A stretch of DNA of 56,056 nt, taken from assembly GCF_028290495.1 (NCBI RefSeq), contig NZ_JAQGJT010000099.1, positions 1 through 56,056 on the forward strand, in the 5' to 3' direction. Of this stretch, positions 1 through 8,824 are shown piece after piece. The first letter of the stretch is position 1. Each line of letters begins with the position of its first letter. Source of the stretch: Tardiphaga sp. (GTDB lineage Bacteria; Pseudomonadota; Alphaproteobacteria; Rhizobiales; Xanthobacteraceae). Position numbers and translations under genes: made by a program. The notes beneath the pieces were generated by a model. It ran no database searches. It was not told the DNA's origin and saw only the letters and a program-made list of their open reading frames with translations.

Positions 1-570
1 TAGCAGCGCATCAGGCTTGCCTCGTCGCCAGATTGCCATGACGAGGGCGTCGGTCACAAGTTGCGCCGTCATATCGGTATGCATCGACCAGCCTACTACG
101 CGCCGAGAGAACAGGTCGATGACGGCCGCCACATAAAACCAGCCTTCCGCCGTCCAGACATAGGTGAAGTCAGCAATCCATTTGCGATTGGGAGCCGCCG
201 CTTCGAAGGTGCGGTCGAGTACGTTGGCAGCGACGGCGCTCGCCTGACGTTCACCCACGTCAGGAGGAAGGCGACGCCGTCGTGGCCGCGCCCTGAGAGC
301 TTGTAGCCGCATCAATCGTTCAACCCGGTGCAGCCCGCACGACACGCCTTCTGCAAGCAGGTCATGCCATACACGCCTGGCGCCGTAGGTGCGGTCGCTC
401 GCAAGGAAGCTGGCTCGAACCTTCGCACCCAGTTCCTCATCGCTTCGGCTACGCCGACTGCGTGAACGCGTCAGCCAGGCATAGAACCCCCCTCGCGAGA
501 CACCGAGCGCCTCGCACAACCAATCCGCCGGCCAGAGCCCCCGGTGCTTCGAAATGAAACCGAACTTCAC
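1..570 (-). CDS. IS3-family transposase OrfB (partial, catalytic subunit)
   Basis: An open frame runs from a GTG at 570 to the window edge with no stop (about 190 residues). It begins VKFGFISKHRGLWPADW, then has the HTH_21-like segment ending in RRVWHDLL and the start of the rve integrase core (PNRKWIADFTYVWT, with the first catalytic Asp), followed by DLFSRRVVGWS. The frame overlaps the end of orfA in an ATGTGA context and lies in the -1 frame, as expected when OrfAB is made by programmed frameshifting. The second Asp and the Glu of the DDE triad would lie beyond the window. Confidence 0.85.
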   Translation of the reverse strand, partial: MKFGFISKHRGLWPADWLCEALGVSRGGFYAWLTRSRSRRSRSDEELGAKVRASFLASDRTYGARRVWHDLLAEGVSCGLHRVERLMRLQALRARPRRRRLPPDVGERQASAVAANVLDRTFEAAAPNRKWIADFTYVWTAEGWFYVAAVIDLFSRRVVGWSMHTDMTAQLVTDALVMAIWRRGKPDALL

Positions 571-856
571 ATCGATTCCTTCGCGAAGTAGGCCGCGGCT
601 TTTTTTAGGATGTCGCGCTCAGCCTTCAGTTTGGCAACCTCGCGCCTGAGACGCGTGATCTCCTGCTGCTCCGGCTTCATCTGACCTTGGCCGGGAAACG
701 CATGTTGCGGGTCATCGGCGAACTTCTTCACCCACTCACGCAGCTGCGTCGGATGAACGCCGAGGTCCTCGGCAGCCTGAGCGTAGGACACGCCCCGATC
801 CTTGATCAGCTTGACCGCCTCAAGCTTGTACTCTCGCTAAACTTCCGTCTCTCCAT
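567..856 (-). pseudogene. IS3-family OrfA with an N-terminal frameshift
   Basis: The C-terminal part is intact: SYAQAAEDLGVHPTQLREW is the helix-turn-helix, followed by a leucine-zipper-like helix ending in AKLKAERDILKKAAAYF. The expected start is the ATG at 856 (MERRKF). About six codons later, near 836-841, one base is missing compared with the frame that would give REYKLEAVKLIKDRG. The reading frame is therefore broken unless translation restarts at the GTG at 791. An A7 run at 600-606 (minus strand A AAA AAA G) just before the overlap is the classical IS3 slippery site for making OrfAB. Confidence 0.75.
600..606 (-). promoter_or_regulatory. Putative programmed -1 frameshift site in IS3 orfA
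   Basis: Seven T on the plus strand give A7G on the coding strand, inside the codons for LKKAAAYF of orfA and about 30 bases before the orfA stop. A-rich heptamers at this place drive -1 frameshifting to OrfAB in IS3 elements (family knowledge). No pseudoknot was modelled. Confidence 0.5.
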
Positions 857-1014
857 GACACACCTCCAGCTCCATAAACCACCTAACTTGGTGTCTTCGG
901 AACCGGGTGCAGCTCAGAGGTCGGCGATCGACAACCTTCTAATCCCGGGTTGTGCATCGACAGCGATCAGGGCTAGCTGTGTGCGTACGTAATGGGAGCA
1001 CGGTACTGAAACCT

Positions 1015-2163
1015 ATGCAAAATCCACCAAACGGTTCAGGACACCTACGCATTGTGTTTGCGAACAGCCTGCGGGGGGTAGCCGCGCTATCTGTGGTTGT
1101 TTCACACTATTTTGGCGTCTTCTGGGGAGATCGTGTTTTTGTTGGTAAAATCGGCGGGTTTCCGCCGGCTGACGAACCTACCCCAAGCGTCGTTCTTTTG
1201 CTTGATAGCCTTCCGAGCGTAAATGCCGGAGTCCTTGGAGTTGCGCTATTCTTTTTAATTAGCGGCTTCGTGATCCCTTTCTCACTACAAAAAATGGACG
1301 TGGCAGGATTTATTGTAAACCGGCTACTAAGGATCGTTCCGACCTATGCGGCTGGATTTGCCGTCACACTGACGGCCATCTGGTGGTCAAGTCGATACTA
1401 CGGCTTCGAGTTTCCGTATCAAAAGTGGCAGGTCATACTTCATTTCGTCCCCGGATTGCGCGACAGCATAGGCTTTCCCAATATCGACGGAATAATTTGG
1501 ACCCTTGAAATTGAGGTCAAGTTCTACATTATTGCGGCCACCATGGCTTCGCTTTTGCGAAATGGCGATCTGCGCGTTTTTCTGTTTCCACTCGCGCTGT
1601 TCGCAGCAGTGGTCATTGATGGCGAATTGCGGCCCGGATCGACCGATTCAAACCATCTGCTCTGGCAATTTCGCTACCAAAGCCCTTTTTTGATTTTCAT
1701 GTTCATTGGCGTAGCTTTCAACTATTCTTACAGGAAAAAATTCTTACTGCCTTCTTTTGTGTGTTTGGCGGCGGCACTATTTTGCGGGTTTTATATCTCT
1801 GCCGGCTATTTGACACGCGGATGCTTCACATTTCTAACCGGAAGCTATCTAACGGCACTCTTGATTTTCGTGCTCGCCTCCCGCGTTTCGGATAGGTGGA
1901 TCGATAATGCAGTTCTGCGCCTGCTGGCGGCCATCAGCTACCCACTTTACGTCTGCCATGCCGTTGCGGGATACGTCGTATTGGCGGCTCTTTTGCGAAG
2001 TGGCATTCCTGCTTATCTCGCGCTCTTGCTGACTTGCGCTGCAGCTGTGGCTGTCAGCCTTCTCATCCACCACCTTATTGAGGTGCCGACCCAGCATGTT
2101 GATATTCGGCGCCTCAGGAGATTTTTTCCTGCTGTCCGTGACGCAACGCGGGCTAGGCGTTAA
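1015..2163 (+). CDS. Acyltransferase family 3 (OafA/YrhL-like) membrane O-acyltransferase
   Basis: The protein (382 aa from the ATG at 1015) is a polytopic membrane protein of the acyltransferase-3 family, which moves acetyl or other acyl groups onto surface sugars. Visible family marks are the N-terminal SLRGVAALSVVVSHY segment with the conserved Arg20 and His31, LGVALFFLISGFVI at the third helix, and a C-terminal ISYPLYVCHA helix. About ten hydrophobic segments cover the length. A longer frame can be opened at GTG 952, but it would add a non-conserved tail next to the IS3 end, so I prefer 1015. It stands alone on the plus strand beside the minus-strand polysaccharide genes, and most likely acylates that polymer. 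The acyl group and acceptor are unknown. Confidence 0.85.
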   Translation: MQNPPNGSGHLRIVFANSLRGVAALSVVVSHYFGVFWGDRVFVGKIGGFPPADEPTPSVVLLLDSLPSVNAGVLGVALFFLISGFVIPFSLQKMDVAGFIVNRLLRIVPTYAAGFAVTLTAIWWSSRYYGFEFPYQKWQVILHFVPGLRDSIGFPNIDGIIWTLEIEVKFYIIAATMASLLRNGDLRVFLFPLALFAAVVIDGELRPGSTDSNHLLWQFRYQSPFLIFMFIGVAFNYSYRKKFLLPSFVCLAAALFCGFYISAGYLTRGCFTFLTGSYLTALLIFVLASRVSDRWIDNAVLRLLAAISYPLYVCHAVAGYVVLAALLRSGIPAYLALLLTCAAAVAVSLLIHHLIEVPTQHVDIRRLRRFFPAVRDATRARR

Positions 2164-2372
2164 CCGGGCGACATTCCGCAACGAAAATTTCACGTTGCAT
2201 CCTCTTAGGAGCGGTGCACTAGCCGCGCGCCGTTAGCCACTTGTTTCGGTGGCACGTAGATGTTGAATGCCTTTTTCTTGGAAAATGCTGGTGTGTTGAC
2301 GCGCGATGATGGATTCATCATGTAGTGGATATTCTAGCACCGACTTACTGGCTGCCTAGGTAGCAACAGCTT

Positions 2373-2834
2373 ATGGACCATGCGATGTTAAACCGTCTCG
2401 GCAAACTCCTGGGGAACGTTCTCGGCGGCCTGCTCATCCTTGTGCTCTCCTTCTTTGGCACATTGAAGGTGATTGATTACTTCAGCTCGAACAGACCTGA
2501 TGCAATCAGGGCCCGGCACGCAGCAGCCATCACGACCGCCCTGGAGAAGTTTCGCGCTGCGCGCGGAAGTTATCCATTCCCCTATTCCAACAATCCTATC
2601 AGCGACTTAAAGAGCGCGCTGGTCGATCCACATTTTCTAACAGAAATCCCTACTGATCCCCAATTCGTCGAACCAGAAAATCAGTACCGATACGTTTCTC
2701 TCAACGGCAAAGCATACGGCCTGCTATTAAACATAGAACCATCCAGCGGCAAACCCGGCATCACGAAATGCCTGATGGGAGTCGGGACGGAGGGAACGAG
2801 TTGGTGGGGAGAACCCCCGACCTGCCGGTTCTGA
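2373..2834 (+). CDS. Pseudopilin-like single-pass membrane protein
   Basis: This 153-aa protein has a short cytoplasmic N-terminus, one membrane helix (about residues 15-35, GGLLILVLSFFGTLKVIDYF), then an exported domain. That domain has features of the GspG/type IV pilin fold: ITTALEKFRAARGSYP, a proline/DP segment (EIPTDPQF), YRYVSLNGKAYGLLLNI, and two late cysteines that could form a disulfide. The prepilin signal (G|FxxxE) is missing, so it is probably not processed by prepilin peptidase. The function is unknown. It lies in a polysaccharide locus between an acyltransferase and a convergent O-antigen ligase gene. ATG 2385 is another possible start. Confidence 0.6.
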   Translation: MDHAMLNRLGKLLGNVLGGLLILVLSFFGTLKVIDYFSSNRPDAIRARHAAAITTALEKFRAARGSYPFPYSNNPISDLKSALVDPHFLTEIPTDPQFVEPENQYRYVSLNGKAYGLLLNIEPSSGKPGITKCLMGVGTEGTSWWGEPPTCRF

Positions 2835-2920
2835 CGCTCGACAGCGAGAAGCCGTCGCGCCGATGGGGCCGCACGCAGAGCTCAATTGCCCGCTTCGGCA
2901 GCCCGCTCTGTTTCGCGGCA

Positions 2921-4180
2921 CTAAGCTGGCAGATCGAAGGCGACGCCGCCGCCGGCTAAGGGCGGCCTAGCAGATGCTTCGACCTGCGTACAATCCTGAC
3001 GGCTGCGAATCGCCGATCCAAGGAAGCCCACTGCTAGGCAGTAAAGCATCCCCTGCGAGACGGTGGCAATGTGGCTGTTAAAGGCCGAGCCAATGACGTT
3101 CTGAAGAACGATAGCCTGTCCAAACAAATTCAGGAGTTGGTGCCCCCTGAACATCTGAAAATGCACCCACCACATCGCCAGCAGCAGCAGGCCGCCTACC
3201 AAGCCGAGCTGAAGTGAAATCCCGATAAACTGATTGTGGGGGTCCGGAGTAGCTTCACCATAGGGCGAAGGCGCACTGGTCTCTAACGCCGCATATAGTG
3301 ACTTGATGCTGCCTGTGCCGTGACCCAGTACAGGGGCGGCCCAGACCAAAGCGACGCCTTTCTTCCAGAAATCCAGTCGCGCAGCGGTCGATACGCTTTC
3401 CTTGGCACTGTCTGTCGTGTGGATGTCCGTCCAGAACTCCTTGATGCGTAGTTGAGCTGGCGCTGATGACCACAGGGCTAGCCCGATCACAACTAGGAGC
3501 GGCGCGACCACGAAATATCGTCGTCGATCAAGGCGGGACAGAAATAAGATCAACAAGGCCAAGCAGATCAGGACGCCTGTCTTTGAAATAAAGATCAAGA
3601 ATATGTCGGTGAAGAAAAGGATAGCCAAAGCGATCGCCAGGACGGCGCCACGCTTTTTGCCCTCGGACCACAACCGCACGGCTCCGTTAGCCATTCCGAA
3701 CGCACACAGAGCAAAGAAACCGCTTTGGACTGCATTGTCCTTGAACGGGACGCCGGGTGACTTGAACCAGTTCCACAGATCCCCCGGCCAGATGAACGAA
3801 GCCCAAGAGAGCATGAGAAGGATGGTACAGGCCGCCACAAAGCCAGAGCCGATCTGAATAACCTGCCTTGTGGAAAATCTTGAAGCCAGCAAGACCGGAA
3901 TTAGCAGCAGCTTTGCGTAAGGGCTGATCCACTTGATAGAAAAAGCAACCGATTCAGGCGTCCAAAGCAGGCCAAGGCATAACAAAGAGAACAGCAGAAC
4001 AGGAAGCAGTCCGGCTAACCGGCGCGTCGTCGCAAGCAACGCGGCAGTATCCAACGTCGCGAGAGCACAGATAAGGAAGATTGATACGCATACAGCCTGC
4101 CCAGTTGTACTAAGGGGAAGCATAAACGCCGTAGCAACGGCGGCAGGTTGCCGCGTAGAAACCAAAACGGATGACAGCAT
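2921..4180 (-). CDS. O-antigen ligase / Wzy-C family membrane protein
   Basis: A 419-aa polytopic protein with about ten to twelve hydrophobic segments and a large periplasmic loop. The loop contains STAARLDFWKKGVALV, then APVLGHGTGSI and PDPHNQFIGISLQLG. This R...G.G......HN pattern is the signature of the Wzy_C/WaaL ligase family (PF04932), which joins undecaprenyl-linked polysaccharide to lipid A or another acceptor. I chose ATG 4180; TTG 4195 is also open. It is the last gene of the minus-strand run and follows another polymerase-like gene, so one is likely the polymerase and this one the ligase. The split between these two roles is inferred. The gene ends near the forward gene that stops at 2834. 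Confidence 0.8.
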   Translation of the reverse strand: MLSSVLVSTRQPAAVATAFMLPLSTTGQAVCVSIFLICALATLDTAALLATTRRLAGLLPVLLFSLLCLGLLWTPESVAFSIKWISPYAKLLLIPVLLASRFSTRQVIQIGSGFVAACTILLMLSWASFIWPGDLWNWFKSPGVPFKDNAVQSGFFALCAFGMANGAVRLWSEGKKRGAVLAIALAILFFTDIFLIFISKTGVLICLALLILFLSRLDRRRYFVVAPLLVVIGLALWSSAPAQLRIKEFWTDIHTTDSAKESVSTAARLDFWKKGVALVWAAPVLGHGTGSIKSLYAALETSAPSPYGEATPDPHNQFIGISLQLGLVGGLLLLAMWWVHFQMFRGHQLLNLFGQAIVLQNVIGSAFNSHIATVSQGMLYCLAVGFLGSAIRSRQDCTQVEASARPPLAGGGVAFDLPA

Positions 4181-4357
4181 CTTCAACGTTGACAAAAGCT
4201 ACAATCCCCGGGGCTATCTCGGCTACTTTGATACCTAGCGAAACGCCCATCAGCTCGGCTTAAGCATTCAGATCCGTTTAGAACGTCCCCTATTATGACG
4301 CAATGACCAGCGCTGGTCGTATCAAGCATGCCTCACAACGTTAGCATTCCGCCTACA

Positions 4358-6658
4358 TTACTGAGATGGGGTAATCGAGCTCTTGGACCGCCGGTAATAG
4401 CCAAATACCATCGTCGTGAAGACGACATAGGCGACGCCGGCCAGAACCGCAGCCCCACCATAGAGGAGAAAGAGAAACGGCGAATACATGAAGGGAATCG
4501 ACGTGAAAAGGAAAAGCTTGGCCGAGATCAGAAGGGGCGAATTGCTGCCGACCAGGAACAGGTCGAGCAGGAGAAAAAAGAGCCCATATAACGCCGAGAT
4601 TAGGATGACGCCCAGAAAGCCCCAATTATTGTAAAGATCCGCAGGCAGAGCCAGCGGCGAGTTGCCGAGTTCACCGCCTGAGTTTGCAACAGACAGCTCA
4701 TTCGAAAGCTGCGCTTGGGTGCCTAGGCGAACGCCTGACAAATCCACCGCCCATCCTTTTCCATATGTCGGCGCGTTCTCGCCCCAAAGCCGATACGAAA
4801 TGGCGTTTTCCTGCGGCGCAGCCATCACAGCACGATGGGCGATTTGAAGAACTGCACCGCTGATGCGCGCAACCAGACCGGCTGCCGCTGGAGCGTTCTG
4901 CTTTTCTTCGGCGTCATCCGGGCGAGACCGCATGTTGGGGTATGCAATTTTAGGATGTGAACTAGCCGCTCTCGTTTCCCCGTTTGAAGGTTCCGCGCCA
5001 AGGACCGCGCCCTCCTCCTCCTCGCGCTTCATCTGCTCTTCGTCTGCGTTCGAAAGGGTTCTCTCCACCGGACCGAAAACCACTCCCTCCAGGACACCCG
5101 ACACCCTTCCGTCCTTCGGCATCTCGCTTGCCACAAAGAGGCTAATCCGGTCGGACTTCGGCCTGAATACGATCCGACCATTCTTGCCGCGAGCGATCCA
5201 CGTCTGGGTCGCATCGTCTATAACGCCCATGACGGCATGACCCCGCTCCGTATGGAGAGTGTACTTCAACTGATATCGCCGATCCGGCTCGACGGTAACG
5301 GGGGCGCTGGCCAGTAAAGTCGCCTGCCTTGTAAGGGAGCCGACCTGCTCGCCGAAGCTCATCGCCTCGCCGAGTGCTGACAATTCAGTCGTGCCGCGCA
5401 CCGTTCGCCATTCGAATCCCATCGAATTCAGCGAGCGTCCCGCAACGACCACCTCGTTGCTACGATCCAGCGACAGCGCATTTATCGTCACGTTAGAGAA
5501 GCCGAGCTCACTTCCTGCGCTGGCGATCACGATCCAGAGCTGCCCGGACGGAGCGAGAAAACTGATTTTCCCCGATTCCAACATCGATTCGCGCGCTATC
5601 CACCGTCCTGAAGCGCGATCGACGACCCCGATGGCGGCGGCAGCTTCTATGCGGGCTAGGTAAGTCAGGCTGTAGGTCGCGTTCGGCACGACCAGCATGA
5701 TCTCGCTTTGCAGGCGGTACTTGTTTTCTTCGCCTCGCGCCGTGTGCGTCTCGATAAACAGCGCGCCGTCCCGCTTTTCAGCCTCGGTGTCCGTTATCTT
5801 CTGCCAATTGATGCCGAAAGCAAATTCGGTTGACCGATGCTTCGGAGGAGCAAGTGGTAGATCGGCCCGGCCAAGCATCAGGGTAAGCAACAGAACCATC
5901 GCGGCCATCGCCGCAAACACAGGCACTGCAGCGGCGACCGGCATGAGTCGCCAACGGCCGCGAAACGTCTGCTCGATCACGAATGCAACCGCCAAGCAGA
6001 GCATAAAGACCAGGATCACCAGTCGTTGCCCGGAAATGAGCATCGCCAGAAGCGCGATGGCCATGGCAGAATAAAACACGATCCGGTTCCGATAGGCGCC
6101 CCCGCACAGCAGGGCGGCCGTACAAAGGACCGGAATGCCAATATCGCGAAATTGCTTGACGTAACCGGGCGCAAAGTACCCTTCGATTCCCGACGACATG
6201 ATCAGGCGGGCTTCGTTCAGAGCCCGTTCATGCGCGAAAAAGGCTGCCCTCAACAGAGTGCGGAGATGATCGTGATTCAAGACCCGAAAAAGAAACAGGC
6301 TGGTCACCAGGACACATACTGCAAGCCCCGCCGTAATGGCGAAGTTATCTGCTGGCGTTTTCTGAAGCAGCCGCGTGGAACTAAAGAAGTGAAGCTTCGC
6401 AATGCGTTCTGAGAACAGGTAGCTCCAAAGGCTGCCTGCGGCCATGGTAGCTATGCCCGCCGCCAGACCGATATTCATCACTTCAAGGGAATTCGGGATG
6501 CTCAGCGAATGCCAAACCAGTACGGAGCCCACCGAAAATAGAGCTACGCCAATGACATAAGCATCGAGCAAAGATGGCCCAACATTTCGCCAAGACGGCC
6601 TGAAGTACAAATAGCCACAACCCGCTATAAAAAAAATCGCTATCAGAAAAATTGACAT
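4358..6658 (-). CDS. Wzy-like polysaccharide polymerase with two inserted beta-sandwich-like repeats
   Basis: The 766-aa protein starts and ends with membrane helices (residues 1-260 and 675-766). LLAMLISGQRLVILVFML resembles the helix and short Arg loop of O-antigen polymerases. The last periplasmic part before the C-terminal helices, YNNWGFLGVILISALYG, also fits. Unusually, residues 285-600 form a hydrophilic insert made of two related units. Unit A (about 300-399) and unit B (about 430-532) share Y-L-Y, GVVD/GVID, WIAR, KISF/RIVF and a final V-hydrophobic strand, like carbohydrate-binding jelly rolls. A Glu-rich linker (536-590) follows. Wzy polymerases are usually 400-450 aa. The gene sits between asnB and the ligase-like gene. 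Confidence 0.7.
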   Translation of the reverse strand: MSIFLIAIFFIAGCGYLYFRPSWRNVGPSLLDAYVIGVALFSVGSVLVWHSLSIPNSLEVMNIGLAAGIATMAAGSLWSYLFSERIAKLHFFSSTRLLQKTPADNFAITAGLAVCVLVTSLFLFRVLNHDHLRTLLRAAFFAHERALNEARLIMSSGIEGYFAPGYVKQFRDIGIPVLCTAALLCGGAYRNRIVFYSAMAIALLAMLISGQRLVILVFMLCLAVAFVIEQTFRGRWRLMPVAAAVPVFAAMAAMVLLLTLMLGRADLPLAPPKHRSTEFAFGINWQKITDTEAEKRDGALFIETHTARGEENKYRLQSEIMLVVPNATYSLTYLARIEAAAAIGVVDRASGRWIARESMLESGKISFLAPSGQLWIVIASAGSELGFSNVTINALSLDRSNEVVVAGRSLNSMGFEWRTVRGTTELSALGEAMSFGEQVGSLTRQATLLASAPVTVEPDRRYQLKYTLHTERGHAVMGVIDDATQTWIARGKNGRIVFRPKSDRISLFVASEMPKDGRVSGVLEGVVFGPVERTLSNADEEQMKREEEEGAVLGAEPSNGETRAASSHPKIAYPNMRSRPDDAEEKQNAPAAAGLVARISGAVLQIAHRAVMAAPQENAISYRLWGENAPTYGKGWAVDLSGVRLGTQAQLSNELSVANSGGELGNSPLALPADLYNNWGFLGVILISALYGLFFLLLDLFLVGSNSPLLISAKLFLFTSIPFMYSPFLFLLYGGAAVLAGVAYVVFTTMVFGYYRRSKSSITPSQ

Positions 6659-6741
6659 TGGCGCCCGTCAAATAGCCGGCAAATCAAATTCGATGTAGAA
6701 TATCATTGTACCACCGAAATTGAAATCGTAATTTTCGCGGA

Positions 6742-8763
6742 TTAGGCCGCAACGTCCGCAGGTGCATCAACCCAATAGTCGTACCAGGCGGTCAGATTGT
6801 AGAGCGTCCAAAGTTGCTGCGCCCGATTGGCTCGCCCAAGCCTGTGGTCGGAAAACATCTCACGAATATAGGCCACATGGAAAAACCCCCGATCCATCAT
6901 TCTCGATGACAGAATTTCCCGTTCCACACGCTGGCCAAACTCGCCCTTCAACCATTTTATCATCGGAACGTCGAAGCCCATTTTGCGTCGATAGATCAGC
7001 TCGTCAGGAATGATGCCCTCGACCGCCTTTTTGAGAAGGTACTTGCTGACCCCGTTCTTTACCTTGAATTCTTCGGGAATGTCGAAGCTGAAATCCACCA
7101 ATTCCTGATCGAGGAACGGAACACGCGCCTCCAGCGAGACGGACATGCTGATTTTATCGACGCGCATCAATAGTAGTTCAGGCAACCTAAGGCGAAATTC
7201 GTTGTAGACCATCCCGGCGAGCACATCATGACCGGGAGATGACACACCTAATTCGTCCGAGAACGACTTTATGACATTGAAACTATCCGGACGGACATAG
7301 CCGGGATCGAGTATGCCGGCAGCGATCATCCGGTCGTGATGTTTGACCGAACCAAGATTTTCCGAGCGCAGAAGCCGCTTCTTGGTAGCATTCCAGAACG
7401 ACATCGACAGAATCCAGAAATGCCCGCGGTCGTTTGCGGCCCGATCGGCGATATCGGCATAGACATCGAGCTTTGGATGAAAATCTGACGCCCAGGCCGC
7501 GACGCCGGCGACGGCAGACTGCACCGCATTCGGGACAAAGGTACGGAACGGCGACCAGGCTTTCTGATACAACTTGAGGTACTTCAGATAGCCTTGATAG
7601 CCGGCGAACTGTTCGTCCGCTCCCTCGCCGACCTGCACCACCTTTATTCCGTGATCATGCGCCAGTTTCGATACAAAATAGAGAGGGACGCAGACCCAGT
7701 CCGCCAACGGTTCATCCTGATGATAGACCATATTCTGCAGGTAGCCGACCATGTCGTCTTCGTCGATCAGGACCTCATGATGATTGGTATCGAACTGTTC
7801 GGCAGCGATCCTTGCATAATTCAGCTCATTCAGTTCCGCATCGTTCTTGTAGCCGACGGTGAACGTATTGATCCGGCTGTCGGTGAAGCGGGACATCAGC
7901 GCCACATTCGTTGATGAATCGACTCCGCCAGACAGGAAAACACCGAACGACACATCTGACATCATCCGCTTTTCAACAGCGCTCGACAGCCGCTCCCGAA
8001 TTCCATCTACGTAGAAGTTTTCGAGCGCAGCGCTGGACAGATTGTCGGTCTGGGATCGGTCAATGCCCCGTCCCGGACGGGCGACATAATACTGCGTCAC
8101 CTCGATTGTCCCCCCCGGGGATATCTTCATCCAGCTTCCCGCCGCCAGCTTGTAGACGCCCTTGAACATCGTCAGCGGGGCAGGGGTGGTCAGGAAGCTC
8201 AGATAGTGAACCATCGCAGCCGGATCGATGTCCGGAACCAGGGCCGGATGCGCCAGCAGTGCCTTGATCTCGGAAGCGAACGTGAACTGTCCATCGACCT
8301 CGGCAAAATATAGCGGTTTAACGCCGATGCGGTCCCGCGCCACATACAGCGATCCATCCTTCTGGTCCAAGATCGCAAAGCCGTAGTCGCCGGTGATTCT
8401 CTCCAGCAAACCGTCTATTCCCCACTCCTCGTAGCCGTGGACGAGCACTTCGGTATCCGAATGGTCGGTTCGAAAGTCGTGCCCGCGCTTCACCAGTTCG
8501 GGCCGCAATTGTTGATGATTGTAGATCTCACCGTTGAAGGTGATCCAGATCGTGTCGTCTTCATTGCTCATGGGCTGGCCGGCGACGGTACTCAAGTCGA
8601 CGATCGAAAGCCTGCGGTGAGCGAGACCCACGGAGCCGTCCGGCGATATCCAGGTGTTGGCGCCGTCAGGTCCGCGATGTCGCATCGTGTCACGCATCTT
8701 CCCCAACAATTCCGGGGAAACCTGCTTGCCGTTGTAACCGTAGACCCCGACGATCCCGCACAT
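6742..8763 (-). CDS. asnB: Asparagine synthase-like glutamine amidotransferase
   Basis: A 673-aa class II amidotransferase. It starts MCGIVGVYGYNGKQ, so Cys2 becomes the N-terminal nucleophile, followed by MRHRGPDGANTW and FNGEIYNHQQLR of the glutaminase domain. The synthase domain has the ATP pyrophosphatase loop FLSGGVDSST and later SLEARVPFLDQELVDF. I start at ATG 8763 because Cys2 must follow Met1 and GGAG precedes it by five bases; the longer open frame to 8985 is spurious. In polysaccharide loci, such enzymes can amidate uronic acids using glutamine and ATP. Here WecC makes a uronic acid, so amidation of the sugar is a reasonable inference. Plain asparagine synthesis is possible. Confidence 0.9.
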   Translation of the reverse strand: MCGIVGVYGYNGKQVSPELLGKMRDTMRHRGPDGANTWISPDGSVGLAHRRLSIVDLSTVAGQPMSNEDDTIWITFNGEIYNHQQLRPELVKRGHDFRTDHSDTEVLVHGYEEWGIDGLLERITGDYGFAILDQKDGSLYVARDRIGVKPLYFAEVDGQFTFASEIKALLAHPALVPDIDPAAMVHYLSFLTTPAPLTMFKGVYKLAAGSWMKISPGGTIEVTQYYVARPGRGIDRSQTDNLSSAALENFYVDGIRERLSSAVEKRMMSDVSFGVFLSGGVDSSTNVALMSRFTDSRINTFTVGYKNDAELNELNYARIAAEQFDTNHHEVLIDEDDMVGYLQNMVYHQDEPLADWVCVPLYFVSKLAHDHGIKVVQVGEGADEQFAGYQGYLKYLKLYQKAWSPFRTFVPNAVQSAVAGVAAWASDFHPKLDVYADIADRAANDRGHFWILSMSFWNATKKRLLRSENLGSVKHHDRMIAAGILDPGYVRPDSFNVIKSFSDELGVSSPGHDVLAGMVYNEFRLRLPELLLMRVDKISMSVSLEARVPFLDQELVDFSFDIPEEFKVKNGVSKYLLKKAVEGIIPDELIYRRKMGFDVPMIKWLKGEFGQRVEREILSSRMMDRGFFHVAYIREMFSDHRLGRANRAQQLWTLYNLTAWYDYWVDAPADVAA

Positions 8764-8824
8764 AGTAACTCCTAGCAATCGCTGAACGACGTCTTGATAC
8801 GGGCGTGGCGGCCCCAATGGGGGC

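Larger units (their letters stand above)
1..916 (-). mobile_element. IS3-family insertion sequence, truncated by the left window edge
   Basis: The element carries the usual IS3 pair, orfA (567-856) and orfB (570 to the window edge), both on the minus strand. Reading inward from 916 on the minus strand, the end begins TGAGCTGCACCCGGTTCC, which has the TG...CA form of IS3-family terminal repeats, so I place the boundary at 916. The other end lies outside the window, so length, second inverted repeat and target duplication cannot be checked. It sits directly upstream of the acyltransferase gene at 1015 and marks one edge of the polysaccharide locus. Confidence 0.8.
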
